NCBI RefSeq assembly: GCF_000938255.1
Contig: NZ_JYMR01000055.1
Coordinates: 44,045 to 108,044, forward strand
Reading direction: 5' to 3'
DNA from: Bradyrhizobium sp. LTSP849
GTDB lineage: Bacteria > Pseudomonadota > Alphaproteobacteria > Rhizobiales > Xanthobacteraceae
Length of the DNA: 64,000 nucleotides
Position numbers and translations under genes: made by a program. Under the pieces are notes generated by a model. That model had not been told where the DNA came from. It saw only the letters and a list, made by a program, of their open reading frames with translations, and did no database searches. Shown piece after piece: positions 42,470 to 50,467 of the stretch. Positions within the stretch are counted from its first letter, which is position 1, and each line of letters begins with the position of its first letter.

Positions 42470-43573
42470 TCACGATGCGTCGGACCGCCGCTCCTGCGCA
42501 TAACGCACCAGCGCCGCGAAGCGATAGATGCCGTGCACGAACTTGCCGTAGGGCATAGTGATGAACAGCGCGAACACTGCGCCGAGATGCAATGCCAGCA
42601 GCGGCCCCATGGCGGCAGTCTCACGCAGGACCAGAAGCGCGAGGCCGGTAAAGCCGGTCAGGAACAGCATGGCGATGAAGCCCACATCCATGCCGTAGCG
42701 CTGCTCGTCGAGCAGCTCAGGAGCGCGTCGTGATTTCGCGATGAACAGTCCGACGGGTCCCACGATGAGGCCAATGCCACCGAGCGTGCCGAGCACGACG
42801 GGCAGATCCCACCAGGGATACGGCGCCTCGCGTCCCCAGAGATAATGATAAAGCGTGGCCACCGACGTTGCGGCAAAACACAGCAGGAAGCCGTAGAAGG
42901 TTAGGTGATGATAGAGCTTGCGCCGGTCGGTAGGCCGCTCGTCCTCATTGTTGCAGCCGACCCCGCCGCCATGGAGATAGCGCAGCTCGCCGGCATCGCG
43001 GATCGCCTGGAAGATCGAACCTCCATCTGCGCGGCCGCCGATCGGTGTGCCGATGTCGCGCCAGAAGGCGCGCACGCTCATCACCAGCGCGAGGATCGCA
43101 TAGAGGAAGGCTGCTCCGAACAGCGCGGCCATCGCGTTATGCGGCATCAGTTTGTAGAACGCGCCGGGGCCAGTGTGCACGCCGAACAGTACGCTATGGT
43201 CGTTCACGGCGGAGAAGCCGAAGATGAAGGCGGCCATGCTGAGCGCGGCGACGATGCTGATGACGAGGCCGTTGCGCGCGAAGGCGCCGGATAGCGCCTG
43301 CGGCCACGCATAAGCCGCATAGGATTCGGCCCGCGCTATCGCAAGCGTCTGCGGAACGTTGACGTTGAATTCATGCGGCGGCGAGAACTGACAATCGACG
43401 TAGCAGGCGCCACAGGAATGGCAGAGATTGGCGAGATAATTGAGGTCGCCGTCGGAAAAGGCGCGCCGCATCTCCATGGCGGGAAACACCGCGCAGAGAC
43501 CCTCGCAGTAGCGGCAGGAATTGCAGACCGTCATCAGACGGTCGGCCTCGTCCAGGATTCGCGTTCCGTGCAT
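42470..43573 (-). CDS. tcuB: Tricarballylate utilisation protein B (TcuB/CitB-like)
   Basis: A 367-residue membrane iron-sulfur protein. Two cysteine clusters sit near the N-terminus (CNSCRYCEGLCAVFP and CHSCGACYVDCQFSPPHEF), enough for two [4Fe-4S] centres. About six hydrophobic helices follow (LVISIVAALSMAAFIFGF, ALFGAAFLYAILALVMSV and others). In Salmonella TcuB oxidises the FADH2 of TcuA and passes electrons to quinone. It is last in the operon tcuA-esterase-tcuB, 30 bases after the esterase gene. Confidence 0.9.
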   Translation of the reverse strand: MHGTRILDEADRLMTVCNSCRYCEGLCAVFPAMEMRRAFSDGDLNYLANLCHSCGACYVDCQFSPPHEFNVNVPQTLAIARAESYAAYAWPQALSGAFARNGLVISIVAALSMAAFIFGFSAVNDHSVLFGVHTGPGAFYKLMPHNAMAALFGAAFLYAILALVMSVRAFWRDIGTPIGGRADGGSIFQAIRDAGELRYLHGGGVGCNNEDERPTDRRKLYHHLTFYGFLLCFAATSVATLYHYLWGREAPYPWWDLPVVLGTLGGIGLIVGPVGLFIAKSRRAPELLDEQRYGMDVGFIAMLFLTGFTGLALLVLRETAAMGPLLALHLGAVFALFITMPYGKFVHGIYRFAALVRYAQERRSDAS

Positions 43574-43603
43574 TCGTTGCTTCCTGCCTTCGTGCCGAGC
43601 CGT

Positions 43604-44632
43604 TTACTTCGTCAACCCCTTGCCCACGAGCCATTTCTGGATCAGGGCGGCGACTTCGGCATTGTTCTTGTCCATCATGATCATGTGCGAATTGCCCTTG
43701 ATGCCGGCTTGCGGCAGGTCAACGACATCGACGCTGCCGCCCACAGCCTTGATGGCGTCCGCAAAGGCAATGCCCCTGGCGCGGATTGTTGGCCAGCGCG
43801 AATCCCTGTCGATATAGTCGCCATAGACGATCAGCGTCGGAATGTTCTTCAAGGCATCGGCCTTGGCGGGATCACCAAGCCCGGCCGGCTCGATCGCAAT
43901 CAGCGCCTTGACCTTGTCGGGCCGCGCTTGCGCCACCTTGAAACCGAAGCTACCGGCCTGGCTGTGGAACAGGATGATGGAGGGGCCGACGCGGTCGATC
44001 TCGGCGATATAGGCGGCGATAATGGCATCGTCGGTCGTGGTCCAGCGCGGCACGTTCTGCTTGACGAAATTCTCGTAGCCCTCATTCGGAAACTGGCTGC
44101 CCGGCATCAGCTTGCGCTTGGCCGGATCAGGATCGTAGGAGCCCGCGCCATCGCCGATGCGAAAGCGCTCGAACGGGTTGGCCGTGGTGAGGAATACCGG
44201 CTCGCCCTTGAAGATATCGGGGTATTGCGCCCAGCCGGCGCGGCCGCGCTCGACCGCATCCGAATTGTAGACGGCCCAGCCCTGACGCAGGAAATAGTTC
44301 AGCCAGCCCTCGCGTCCGTCCGGCGTGGTCTCGTAGGTGACGCCGGTCAGCCCGCCACCGTGCCACAGCAGAAGCGGATAGGCGCCTTTCTCGCTGGCAG
44401 GCAGAAAATACTGCACATACATCTGCTCGACCTGATAGGTGCCGTTGGGATCAACCTTCACGGGCACGCCGCCGGGCGTTAAGGTGACCTCTTTCACCGG
44501 CTTGCCGGAAATCTCCACCAGCCGCCCGCCGACATGGAACGACCCCATATCGCGCAAGGCGATCGGCTCGGCAGCGCCGGCGTGACCGACGATCAGCAGC
44601 GCGGTGATCGAAGCAATGGCAATGCGTAACAT
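43604..44632 (-). CDS. Exported alpha/beta hydrolase in the tcu operon
   Basis: A 342-residue protein with a signal peptide (LRIAIASITALLIVGHAGAAEP). It has the alpha/beta hydrolase order: LLLWHGGGLTG (oxyanion region), nucleophile Ser in ILFHSQAGSFGF, Asp in LIVYGDYIDRD and His in GNSHMIMM. It is probably a periplasmic esterase or similar hydrolase. Its place between tcuA and tcuB with gaps near 30 bases shows co-transcription and suggests it releases or processes the carboxylate substrate. This gene is not part of the standard tcu operon I know. Confidence 0.85.
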   Translation of the reverse strand: MLRIAIASITALLIVGHAGAAEPIALRDMGSFHVGGRLVEISGKPVKEVTLTPGGVPVKVDPNGTYQVEQMYVQYFLPASEKGAYPLLLWHGGGLTGVTYETTPDGREGWLNYFLRQGWAVYNSDAVERGRAGWAQYPDIFKGEPVFLTTANPFERFRIGDGAGSYDPDPAKRKLMPGSQFPNEGYENFVKQNVPRWTTTDDAIIAAYIAEIDRVGPSIILFHSQAGSFGFKVAQARPDKVKALIAIEPAGLGDPAKADALKNIPTLIVYGDYIDRDSRWPTIRARGIAFADAIKAVGGSVDVVDLPQAGIKGNSHMIMMDKNNAEVAALIQKWLVGKGLTK

Positions 44633-44659
44633 GGTTCTTCCCTGTGTCTTTTCTTGATC

Positions 44660-46051
44660 CTAGTTTTTCGCGTGGCGTGCCGCTTCCTGTCCTGCGATCC
44701 GCCCGAACACGCTGCCGATGGTCATGCCCATGCCGGCGGCATAGCCTTTGCCGAGCACGTTGCCCGCCATGATCTCGCCGGCCGCGAACATGTTGGCGGA
44801 CGGCTTGCCGTCAGCCATCAGCATGCGCGCCTCCTTGGTTACGCGCGTGCCGAGATAGGTGAAGGTGATGCCGGGCCGCACCGGATAGGCCAGATAGGGT
44901 GGCGTCTCGATCCGCCGCGCCCAATGGGTCTTCTGAGGCGTGATGCCCTCAGTGCGGCAGTCGTCGAGAATGGTGTGGTCGAAGGTGCCGGGCTGCACTG
45001 CTGCGTTGAATTCGGTGATGGTCTTTTCCAGCGCGGCCGGATCGAGCGTCAGCTTGCCGGCAAGCTCGGCAATCGTCTGCCCGGCGATCGGCGGGAACAG
45101 CGTCGGCATGAACGAGGTGACGACGGTCGAGTCGAAGATGATGTAGGCGATCTGGTCGGGCTGCGCGGCGACCAGACGACCCCAGATCGCGTAGCGCTTG
45201 GGCCAGAGGTCCTCGCCCTCGTCGTAGAAGCGCTGCGAATGCTTGTTGACGACGATGCCGAACACGACCGAGTCATGACGCGTGATGATGCCGCCGTCGA
45301 ATTTCGGCGCACGGGCGTCGATCGCAACCGCGTGACACTGGGTGGGATCGCCGACCTCCTGCACGCCCTTGGCGAGCAGCATCTTCAGAATCGAGCCGCG
45401 GTTATAGGGCGTGCCGCGGATCAGGAAATTGTCGGCGGCCTCGCCCCAATATTGCTTCAGCCATTCGATGTTGGCCTCGAACCCGCCGGCGGCCGCAACC
45501 AGCGATGTGGCTCGAATCTCGGTCTCGCCCTTGATCGGCCGCTTGAGGCGGGCGGCGAGGAACATGCCGTCCTCGATCACGAGATCGGTGACCTCGGCGT
45601 CATATTCGACGTCGACGCCGAGCCGCGCGGCGGTCAGATACAGCGCGTTCAGCATCGCGCGGCCGCCGCCGAGAAAGAAGGAATTGGTGCGGCCGAGGCT
45701 CAGCGTGCCGCCGAGCGATGGCTGCCAGCGCACGCCTTGCTCCACGATCCAGTTCAGGATGTCCTTGGACTCGCGGATCATGTGCCGGGCGAGCACCTCG
45801 TCGGTCTGCCCGCCGGTCACGCGCAGCAGATCCTCCCAAAACTCCTCCTCGGTGTAAGGTCCGGTCAGGATTTCGGTGGCGGCGTCATGGGCGCAGCGCA
45901 TGTTGCGGGTGTGACGGGTGTTGCCGCCGCGATAGAACTTTGGCGCACCTTCGAGCACCAGCACGGACGCGCCGCCGCGCCGCGCCGCGATCGCCGCGCA
46001 CAGCGCCGCGTTGCCGCCGCCGACCACCAGCACATCGTATTTGCTGCTCAT
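44660..46051 (-). CDS. tcuA: FAD-dependent tricarballylate dehydrogenase (TcuA-like)
   Basis: From the ATG at 46051 the product is 463 residues: GGGNAALCAAIAARRGGASVLVLEG (FAD-binding Rossmann motif), GGNTRHTRNMR, GGGRAMLNALYLTAARLG, SLVAAAGGFEAN and NMFAAGEIMAGNVLGKGYAAGMGM (flavin-binding C-terminal motif). TcuA oxidises tricarballylate to cis-aconitate in Salmonella. Length and motifs fit, but related flavoproteins oxidise other carboxylates. In-frame ATG at 46084 adds 11 residues without support. It is divergent from the GntR gene. Confidence 0.9.
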   Translation of the reverse strand: MSSKYDVLVVGGGNAALCAAIAARRGGASVLVLEGAPKFYRGGNTRHTRNMRCAHDAATEILTGPYTEEEFWEDLLRVTGGQTDEVLARHMIRESKDILNWIVEQGVRWQPSLGGTLSLGRTNSFFLGGGRAMLNALYLTAARLGVDVEYDAEVTDLVIEDGMFLAARLKRPIKGETEIRATSLVAAAGGFEANIEWLKQYWGEAADNFLIRGTPYNRGSILKMLLAKGVQEVGDPTQCHAVAIDARAPKFDGGIITRHDSVVFGIVVNKHSQRFYDEGEDLWPKRYAIWGRLVAAQPDQIAYIIFDSTVVTSFMPTLFPPIAGQTIAELAGKLTLDPAALEKTITEFNAAVQPGTFDHTILDDCRTEGITPQKTHWARRIETPPYLAYPVRPGITFTYLGTRVTKEARMLMADGKPSANMFAAGEIMAGNVLGKGYAAGMGMTIGSVFGRIAGQEAARHAKN

Positions 46052-46128
46052 GCCGTCTGCCCGATGCGACGAAGTTAGAGACATTCTGCCCGCCGGCGCC
46101 CCTGGTCAATCCAAGGTCATTGCGTACT

Positions 46129-46140
46129 TTTGTATACAAA
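46129..46140. promoter_or_regulatory. Perfect palindrome TTTGTATACAAA between tcuA and the GntR gene
   Basis: The 12-base perfect palindrome, followed by gatatac (46141-46147), lies in the divergent promoter region (46052-46206). It resembles the GTATAC-centred operators of FCD-type GntR regulators and is the likely site of autoregulation and of tcu control by the adjacent GntR protein. This is inference from position and symmetry. Confidence 0.6.
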
Positions 46141-46206
46141 GATATACAGGTTTGGCGCAAGCCGCATCTCTGCATGGGCAGGATGCGTTTTGCGTTCCGA
46201 GGACAC

Positions 46207-46890
46207 ATGGCCAGACGCCCGGTTAGGACAGGCGGATCGATCGACCGCGGCGCCGGGGTTGCGCTCGGCGAAGCCGTGTTCCGCTCGCTTTGCGAGGCGC
46301 TCCAGGCCGGCAGCTACCGTGCCGGTGATCGCCTGCGGGAGGAGGAAGTCGCCCAGAGGCTGAAGGTCAGCCGCACGCCGGTTCGAGAGGCCTTCGGCCG
46401 GCTCGCGGCGCGCGGTTTCGTCGAGCCCGCCGGCGGCCGCGGTCTGATCGTCCGCAACCTCGATATCTCCGAGGTGCTCGAGCTCTATGCGATGCGCGAG
46501 ATCATGGAAGGCGCATCGGCTCGCCTTGCCGCCGAGCATGCCTCAACGCCCGAGGTCGACGCGCTCCGGGACATCGAGCAGGCCTTTGTCGAGGCTTCCG
46601 AGACTGATGCCGTCAAGATGGCGAGGCTCAACCGCGCCTTCCATGAAGCCATCTGCCGCGCCGCGCGCAATCGCTATCTCGACAACGCGTCGGGCGAATT
46701 GCAGGACTGGATCGCCCTGCTCGGCCCCACCACGTTTACGGTGTCGGGCCGCCCCTCGACCAGCCACAGCGAGCACCAGGCCATCATCGACGCCATCGCC
46801 GCGCGCGATGGCGACAAGGCCGAGCAGCTTGCGCGCGCACATATCCGCGAGGCGCTGCGCTGCCGGCTAAAACTGTTGCAGAAGCAGTAG
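46207..46890 (+). CDS. GntR-family regulator, FCD type (TcuR-like role)
   Basis: From the ATG at 46207 the product is 227 residues with an N-terminal winged helix-turn-helix (GEAVFRSLCEALQAGSYRAGDRLREEEVAQRLKVSRTPVREAFGRLAARGFV) and a C-terminal FCD ligand-binding domain (LYAMREIMEGASARLAAEH, FHEAICRAARN, HQAIIDAIAARDGDKAEQLARAHIREAL). FCD regulators bind small carboxylates through His and Asp residues and a metal. It is divergent from tcuA, which suggests it represses or activates tcu genes. In Salmonella TcuR is LysR-type, so this is a non-orthologous replacement in role. Confidence 0.9.
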   Translation: MARRPVRTGGSIDRGAGVALGEAVFRSLCEALQAGSYRAGDRLREEEVAQRLKVSRTPVREAFGRLAARGFVEPAGGRGLIVRNLDISEVLELYAMREIMEGASARLAAEHASTPEVDALRDIEQAFVEASETDAVKMARLNRAFHEAICRAARNRYLDNASGELQDWIALLGPTTFTVSGRPSTSHSEHQAIIDAIAARDGDKAEQLARAHIREALRCRLKLLQKQ

Positions 46891-46900
46891 GGCGAGAGGC

Positions 46901-47374
46901 TCACGCGACCACATCTGCGACGATCGCCTTCAACACATCCCGCGCATCAGCCGGCCTGAGGCGCACCTGCAAGCCGCGCTGACCGCCATTGATATAGACC
47001 TGATCGTGCGCGAGCGCGCTCTGCTCGATCACGGCGCGCACGGGTTTGCGCTGTCCGAACGGGCTGATGCCCCCGACCTTGAAGCCGGTAAGACGCTCGG
47101 CCTCTAGCGGCTTCATCATCTGCGCCGCCTTGCCGCTCACAGCGGCGGCGAGCTTCTTCATCGAGACTTCCTGGTCGGACGGAACGATCACGCAGACCGG
47201 CTTGCCATCGACCAGCGTCATCAGCGTCTTCAATACGCGCGCCGGGTCTTCGCCAAGCGCGGAGGCTGCCTGAAGGCCGATGCTCTCGGCGTCGGGAACG
47301 TAGTCGTAGGTGTGGACGGTGAAGGCAGCACCGGCCGCTGTCAGCGCGCGGGTGGCGGGGGTGACTCTGGACAT
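46901..47374 (-). CDS. ybaK: Cys-tRNA(Pro)/Cys-tRNA(Cys) deacylase, YbaK/EbsC type
   Basis: From the ATG at 47374 the product is 157 residues: TRALTAAGAAFTVHTYDYVPD, ARVLKTLMTLVDGKPVCVIVPSDQEVSMKKLAAAV, KVGGISPFGQRKPVRAVIEQSAL and YINGGQRGLQVRLRPAD. These are the YbaK/ProX editing domain motifs, including the conserved Lys (VLKTLM) and the GGISPFG loop. It removes cysteine mis-attached to tRNA(Pro). The gene is convergent with the GntR gene 10 bases away, and its upstream side carries dispersed repeats. Confidence 0.92.
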   Translation of the reverse strand: MSRVTPATRALTAAGAAFTVHTYDYVPDAESIGLQAASALGEDPARVLKTLMTLVDGKPVCVIVPSDQEVSMKKLAAAVSGKAAQMMKPLEAERLTGFKVGGISPFGQRKPVRAVIEQSALAHDQVYINGGQRGLQVRLRPADARDVLKAIVADVVA

Positions 47375-47391
47375 GTGGCTACGTCTATCAT

Positions 47392-47477
47392 CGTCATTGC
47401 GAGGAGCGAAGCGACGAAGCAATCCAGAGTCTTTCCATGGAGACAATCTGGATTGCTTCGCTTCGCTCGCAATGACG
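47392..47477. repeat. Palindromic dispersed repeat
   Basis: Long imperfect inverted arms, cgtcattgcgaggagcgaag... and ...cgcttcgctcgcaatgacg, enclose agcaatccaga and tctggattgct with a short centre (ctttccatgg). It is a strong cruciform or RNA hairpin. I recognise this kind of repeat (CGTCATTGCGAGC...GAAGCAATCCAGA) as common in intergenic DNA of Bradyrhizobium. Confidence 0.85.
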
Positions 47478-47510
47478 GTGCGGGTACGCCTGCGCACCAC
47501 ACACTCAACC

Positions 47511-47650
47511 GTCGTCCCGGCGAAGGCCGGGACCCATAATCCCAGGAAGCGGCTTGGCGAAGACTCGCGGTGAAGAGCCTTCCTGCGGTACTTGCACCTT
47601 CGTCTACCGATAAATCACGCGGTATGGGTCCCGGCCTTCGCCGGGACGAC
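47511..47650. repeat. Second dispersed repeat with 28-bp inverted ends
   Basis: The ends gtcgtcccggcgaaggccgg...(47511-47538) and the exact reverse complement (47623-47650) flank 84 bases that include caggaagcggcttggcgaag. The ends themselves contain a smaller CCCGGC-GAAG-GCCGGG hairpin. This matches a dispersed element type in rhizobial intergenic regions. It lies just downstream of the formate dehydrogenase alpha gene and may act as a transcription terminator or mRNA stabiliser. Confidence 0.85.
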
Positions 47651-47698
47651 AGCGAGGAGTTGGCAGTACGGTGCCGCCAAAAGACCGTCGAGCGAGCC

Positions 47699-50467
47699 CT
47701 ACTCCGCCGCGTCGCGCATCTCCGCGCGCTCGGCCCTGGCCGCGCAGAACTTGAATTCCGGGATCTTGCCGAACGGATCGAGCGCGGGGTTGGTCAGCAG
47801 GTTCGCCGCCGCCTCCGCGTAGCAGAACGGCATGAACACCATGTTCTCCGGCACGTCACGGTCGGAACGGACCTTGACCTCGACGGCCCCGCGGCGGGTT
47901 TCGAGGCGAATGAAGTCGCCGGGCGCGAGCTTCTTCCTGTGCATGTCCTTCGGCGACATGAAGGCGACAGCCTCCGGCTCGATCTGGTCGAGCACCTGGG
48001 CACGGCGCGTCATCGAGCCGGTGTGCCAGTGCTCGAGCACGCGGCCAGTCGACAGCACCATCGGATATTCGTCGTCGGGCAGTTCATCCGGCGGGATGAC
48101 GTGGGCCGGCACGATCTTGCCCCGCCCGCTCGCGGTCGGGAATCCCGTGGTGAAGATGATCTCGTTGCCGGGCACGTCGGGACCGTCGACCGGATAGGTC
48201 ACCGCGCCCTCGCGCAGCAGCCGCTCCCATGTGATGTTCTTGAGCGATGGCATCAACTGCGCCATCTCGGTGAAGACCTCACCGGGGCCGGCATAATTCC
48301 ACGGCAGGCCCATGCGCTTGCCGATCTCCTGGATGATCCAGAGATCTTGCCGCGCATCGCCCGGCGGCTTGATCACCTGGCGCGCGAGCTGCACGCGGCG
48401 ATCGGTGTTGGTGAACGAGCCTTCCTTCTCGGCGAACGCCGAGGCCGGCAGGATGACGTCGGCGTGGAACGCGGTCTCGGTGACGAAGAGATCCTGCACC
48501 ACGAGATGATCGAGCATGGCGAGCGCCTGGCGCGCGTGTTGGAGATCGGGATCGGACATCGCGGGGTTCTCGCCCTCGATATACATGCCCTTGATCTCGC
48601 CGGCATGGATCGCGTTCATGATCTCGACCACAGTCAGGCCGCGGACGGGATCGAGCTCCTGCCCCCACAGCTTCTCGAAAGCCCCGCGCAAATCGTCGCG
48701 GCCGACTGGCTGATAGTCCGGCAGGAACATCGGGATCAGGCCGGCGTCGGAGGCGCCCTGCACGTTGTTCTGGCCGCGTAGCGGATGCAGGCCGGTGCCG
48801 GGACGGCCGACCTGGCCGGTGATCAGCGCCAGCGCAATCAGGCAACGCGCATTGTCGGTGCCGTGGACATGCTGGCTGATGCCCATGCCCCAGAAGATGA
48901 TCGACGACTTTGCCCGCGCATAGGTTCGCGCCACCTCGCGCAGGGTTTGCGCCGGGACGCCACAGATCGGCTCCATCTTCTCCGGCGTGAACTCCTTGAT
49001 CTTCTCCTTGAGGTCGTCAAAGCCCTCGGTGTAGCCGGCGATGTACTGGTCGTCGGTCAGGCCTTCGGTGATGATCGTGTTGATCATCGCGTTCAGCATG
49101 GCGACGTCGGAGCCGGGCTTGAACTGCAAATGCTTGGTCGCATGACGCGACAGCGACTGCCGGCGCGGATCCATCACGAACAGCTTCGCGCCGTTCTGCT
49201 TGACCGCGTTCTTGATGAAGGTCGCGGCGACCGGGTGGTTCACGGTCGGATTGGCGCCGATCACGATGATGACCTCGGCGTCCATCGCCGCCGCAAACGG
49301 CGCCGACACCGCGCCCGAGCTCACGCCTTCGAACAGCGCCGCCACCGACGAAGCGTGGCACAGACGCGTGCAGTGATCGACATTGTTGGAGCCGAAGCCG
49401 GTGCGCACCAGCTTCTGGAACAGATAGGCCTCTTCGTTCGAGCCCTTGGCCGAGCCGAAACCGGCCAGCGCCTTCACGCCGTTGGTGTCGCGGATCTTGA
49501 CCAGACCGTTGGCGGCGATGTCGAGCGCTTCCTCCCAACTCGCTTCGCGGAAATGGGTGAAGGGATTGGCGGGATCGACCTGGTCGTTGGAATCCTTCTT
49601 CGCATTCGGCAACCGCACCAGCGGCTTGGTCAGGCGATGCGGATGGTGGATGTAATCGAAGCCGAAGCGGCCCTTGACGCAGAGACGGTTGTGATTGGCG
49701 GGGCCGTCACGGCCTTCGGCGTAGATCACCTTGTCGTCCTTGACCTCATAGGTCACCTGACAACCGACGCCGCAGAACGGGCAGAGAGAATCCACTTTCT
49801 TGTCTGCGTAGGTGACGCGCGTCTGCTTGTCGTCGAGCATCACGGCCGGCATCAAGGCGCCGGTCGGACAGGCCTGCACGCATTCGCCGCAGGCGACACA
49901 GGTCGACTCACCCATGGGATCGTCAAAGTCGAATACGATCTTTGAGCCATGGTTACGATACGCCATGCCGATGACGTCGTTGACCTGAACCTCGCGGCAG
50001 GCGCGCACGCACAGGCCGCACTGGATGCAGGCGTCGAGATTGACGCGCATCGCCGGATGGCTGGCGTCGGTCTCCCAGCGCTCGGCGGCGGGAAAGCGAC
50101 TCTCGGTGACGCCGGTGGTCTCGGCCCAGTGCCAGAATTTGGACTCCGGATCGTGCGAGGTCGCGCGCGCCGGCTGGTCGGCGACGAGCAACTCCATCAC
50201 CATTTTTTGCGCCGACACCGCCCGCGCGGATTCGGTCTTCACCTTCATGCCGACCGACGGCGTGCGCTTGCAGGACGCCGCCAGCACGCGCTCGCCCTCG
50301 ATCTCGACCATGCAGGCGCGGCAATTGCCGTCGGGGCGATAGTCAGGCGCCGGCGAGTAACAGAGGTGCGGAATCTCGCGGCCCTGGCGATGCGCCACCT
50401 GCCAGATCGTCTCACCAGCATTGGCCTCGACCTGCTTGCCGTCGAGCTCGAACGTAATTTTGGTCAT
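47699..50467 (-). CDS. Formate dehydrogenase alpha subunit (FdsA/Fdh1A-like)
   Basis: A 922-residue molybdopterin/tungstopterin oxidoreductase. A [2Fe-2S] ferredoxin-like N-terminus (Cys36, 49, 52, 66) is followed by two [4Fe-4S] ferredoxin motifs (CIQCGLCVRAC, about 147-157; CVACGECVQAC, about 190-200), a further CPFCGVGC...C cluster (229-263) and the bis-MGD catalytic domain with metal-ligand Cys370 and His371 in RLCHASSVAAL. It has no Sec. There are no cysteines between 67 and 146, so the NuoG-like His-Cys3 cluster seems absent. It is soluble and NAD-linked through the beta subunit, with ATGA overlap to that gene. Confidence 0.95.
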   Translation of the reverse strand: MTKITFELDGKQVEANAGETIWQVAHRQGREIPHLCYSPAPDYRPDGNCRACMVEIEGERVLAASCKRTPSVGMKVKTESARAVSAQKMVMELLVADQPARATSHDPESKFWHWAETTGVTESRFPAAERWETDASHPAMRVNLDACIQCGLCVRACREVQVNDVIGMAYRNHGSKIVFDFDDPMGESTCVACGECVQACPTGALMPAVMLDDKQTRVTYADKKVDSLCPFCGVGCQVTYEVKDDKVIYAEGRDGPANHNRLCVKGRFGFDYIHHPHRLTKPLVRLPNAKKDSNDQVDPANPFTHFREASWEEALDIAANGLVKIRDTNGVKALAGFGSAKGSNEEAYLFQKLVRTGFGSNNVDHCTRLCHASSVAALFEGVSSGAVSAPFAAAMDAEVIIVIGANPTVNHPVAATFIKNAVKQNGAKLFVMDPRRQSLSRHATKHLQFKPGSDVAMLNAMINTIITEGLTDDQYIAGYTEGFDDLKEKIKEFTPEKMEPICGVPAQTLREVARTYARAKSSIIFWGMGISQHVHGTDNARCLIALALITGQVGRPGTGLHPLRGQNNVQGASDAGLIPMFLPDYQPVGRDDLRGAFEKLWGQELDPVRGLTVVEIMNAIHAGEIKGMYIEGENPAMSDPDLQHARQALAMLDHLVVQDLFVTETAFHADVILPASAFAEKEGSFTNTDRRVQLARQVIKPPGDARQDLWIIQEIGKRMGLPWNYAGPGEVFTEMAQLMPSLKNITWERLLREGAVTYPVDGPDVPGNEIIFTTGFPTASGRGKIVPAHVIPPDELPDDEYPMVLSTGRVLEHWHTGSMTRRAQVLDQIEPEAVAFMSPKDMHRKKLAPGDFIRLETRRGAVEVKVRSDRDVPENMVFMPFCYAEAAANLLTNPALDPFGKIPEFKFCAARAERAEMRDAAE

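Noticed and set aside
44654..46078. A 474-residue open frame on the plus strand opposite tcuA
   Set aside because: It exactly mirrors the tcuA frame, which has FAD-binding motifs; no motif in the opposite frame.
48785..49945. A 386-residue plus-strand frame opposite the formate dehydrogenase alpha gene
   Set aside because: The alpha subunit is certain; the opposite frame has the Arg/His/Asp bias of antisense shadow frames.
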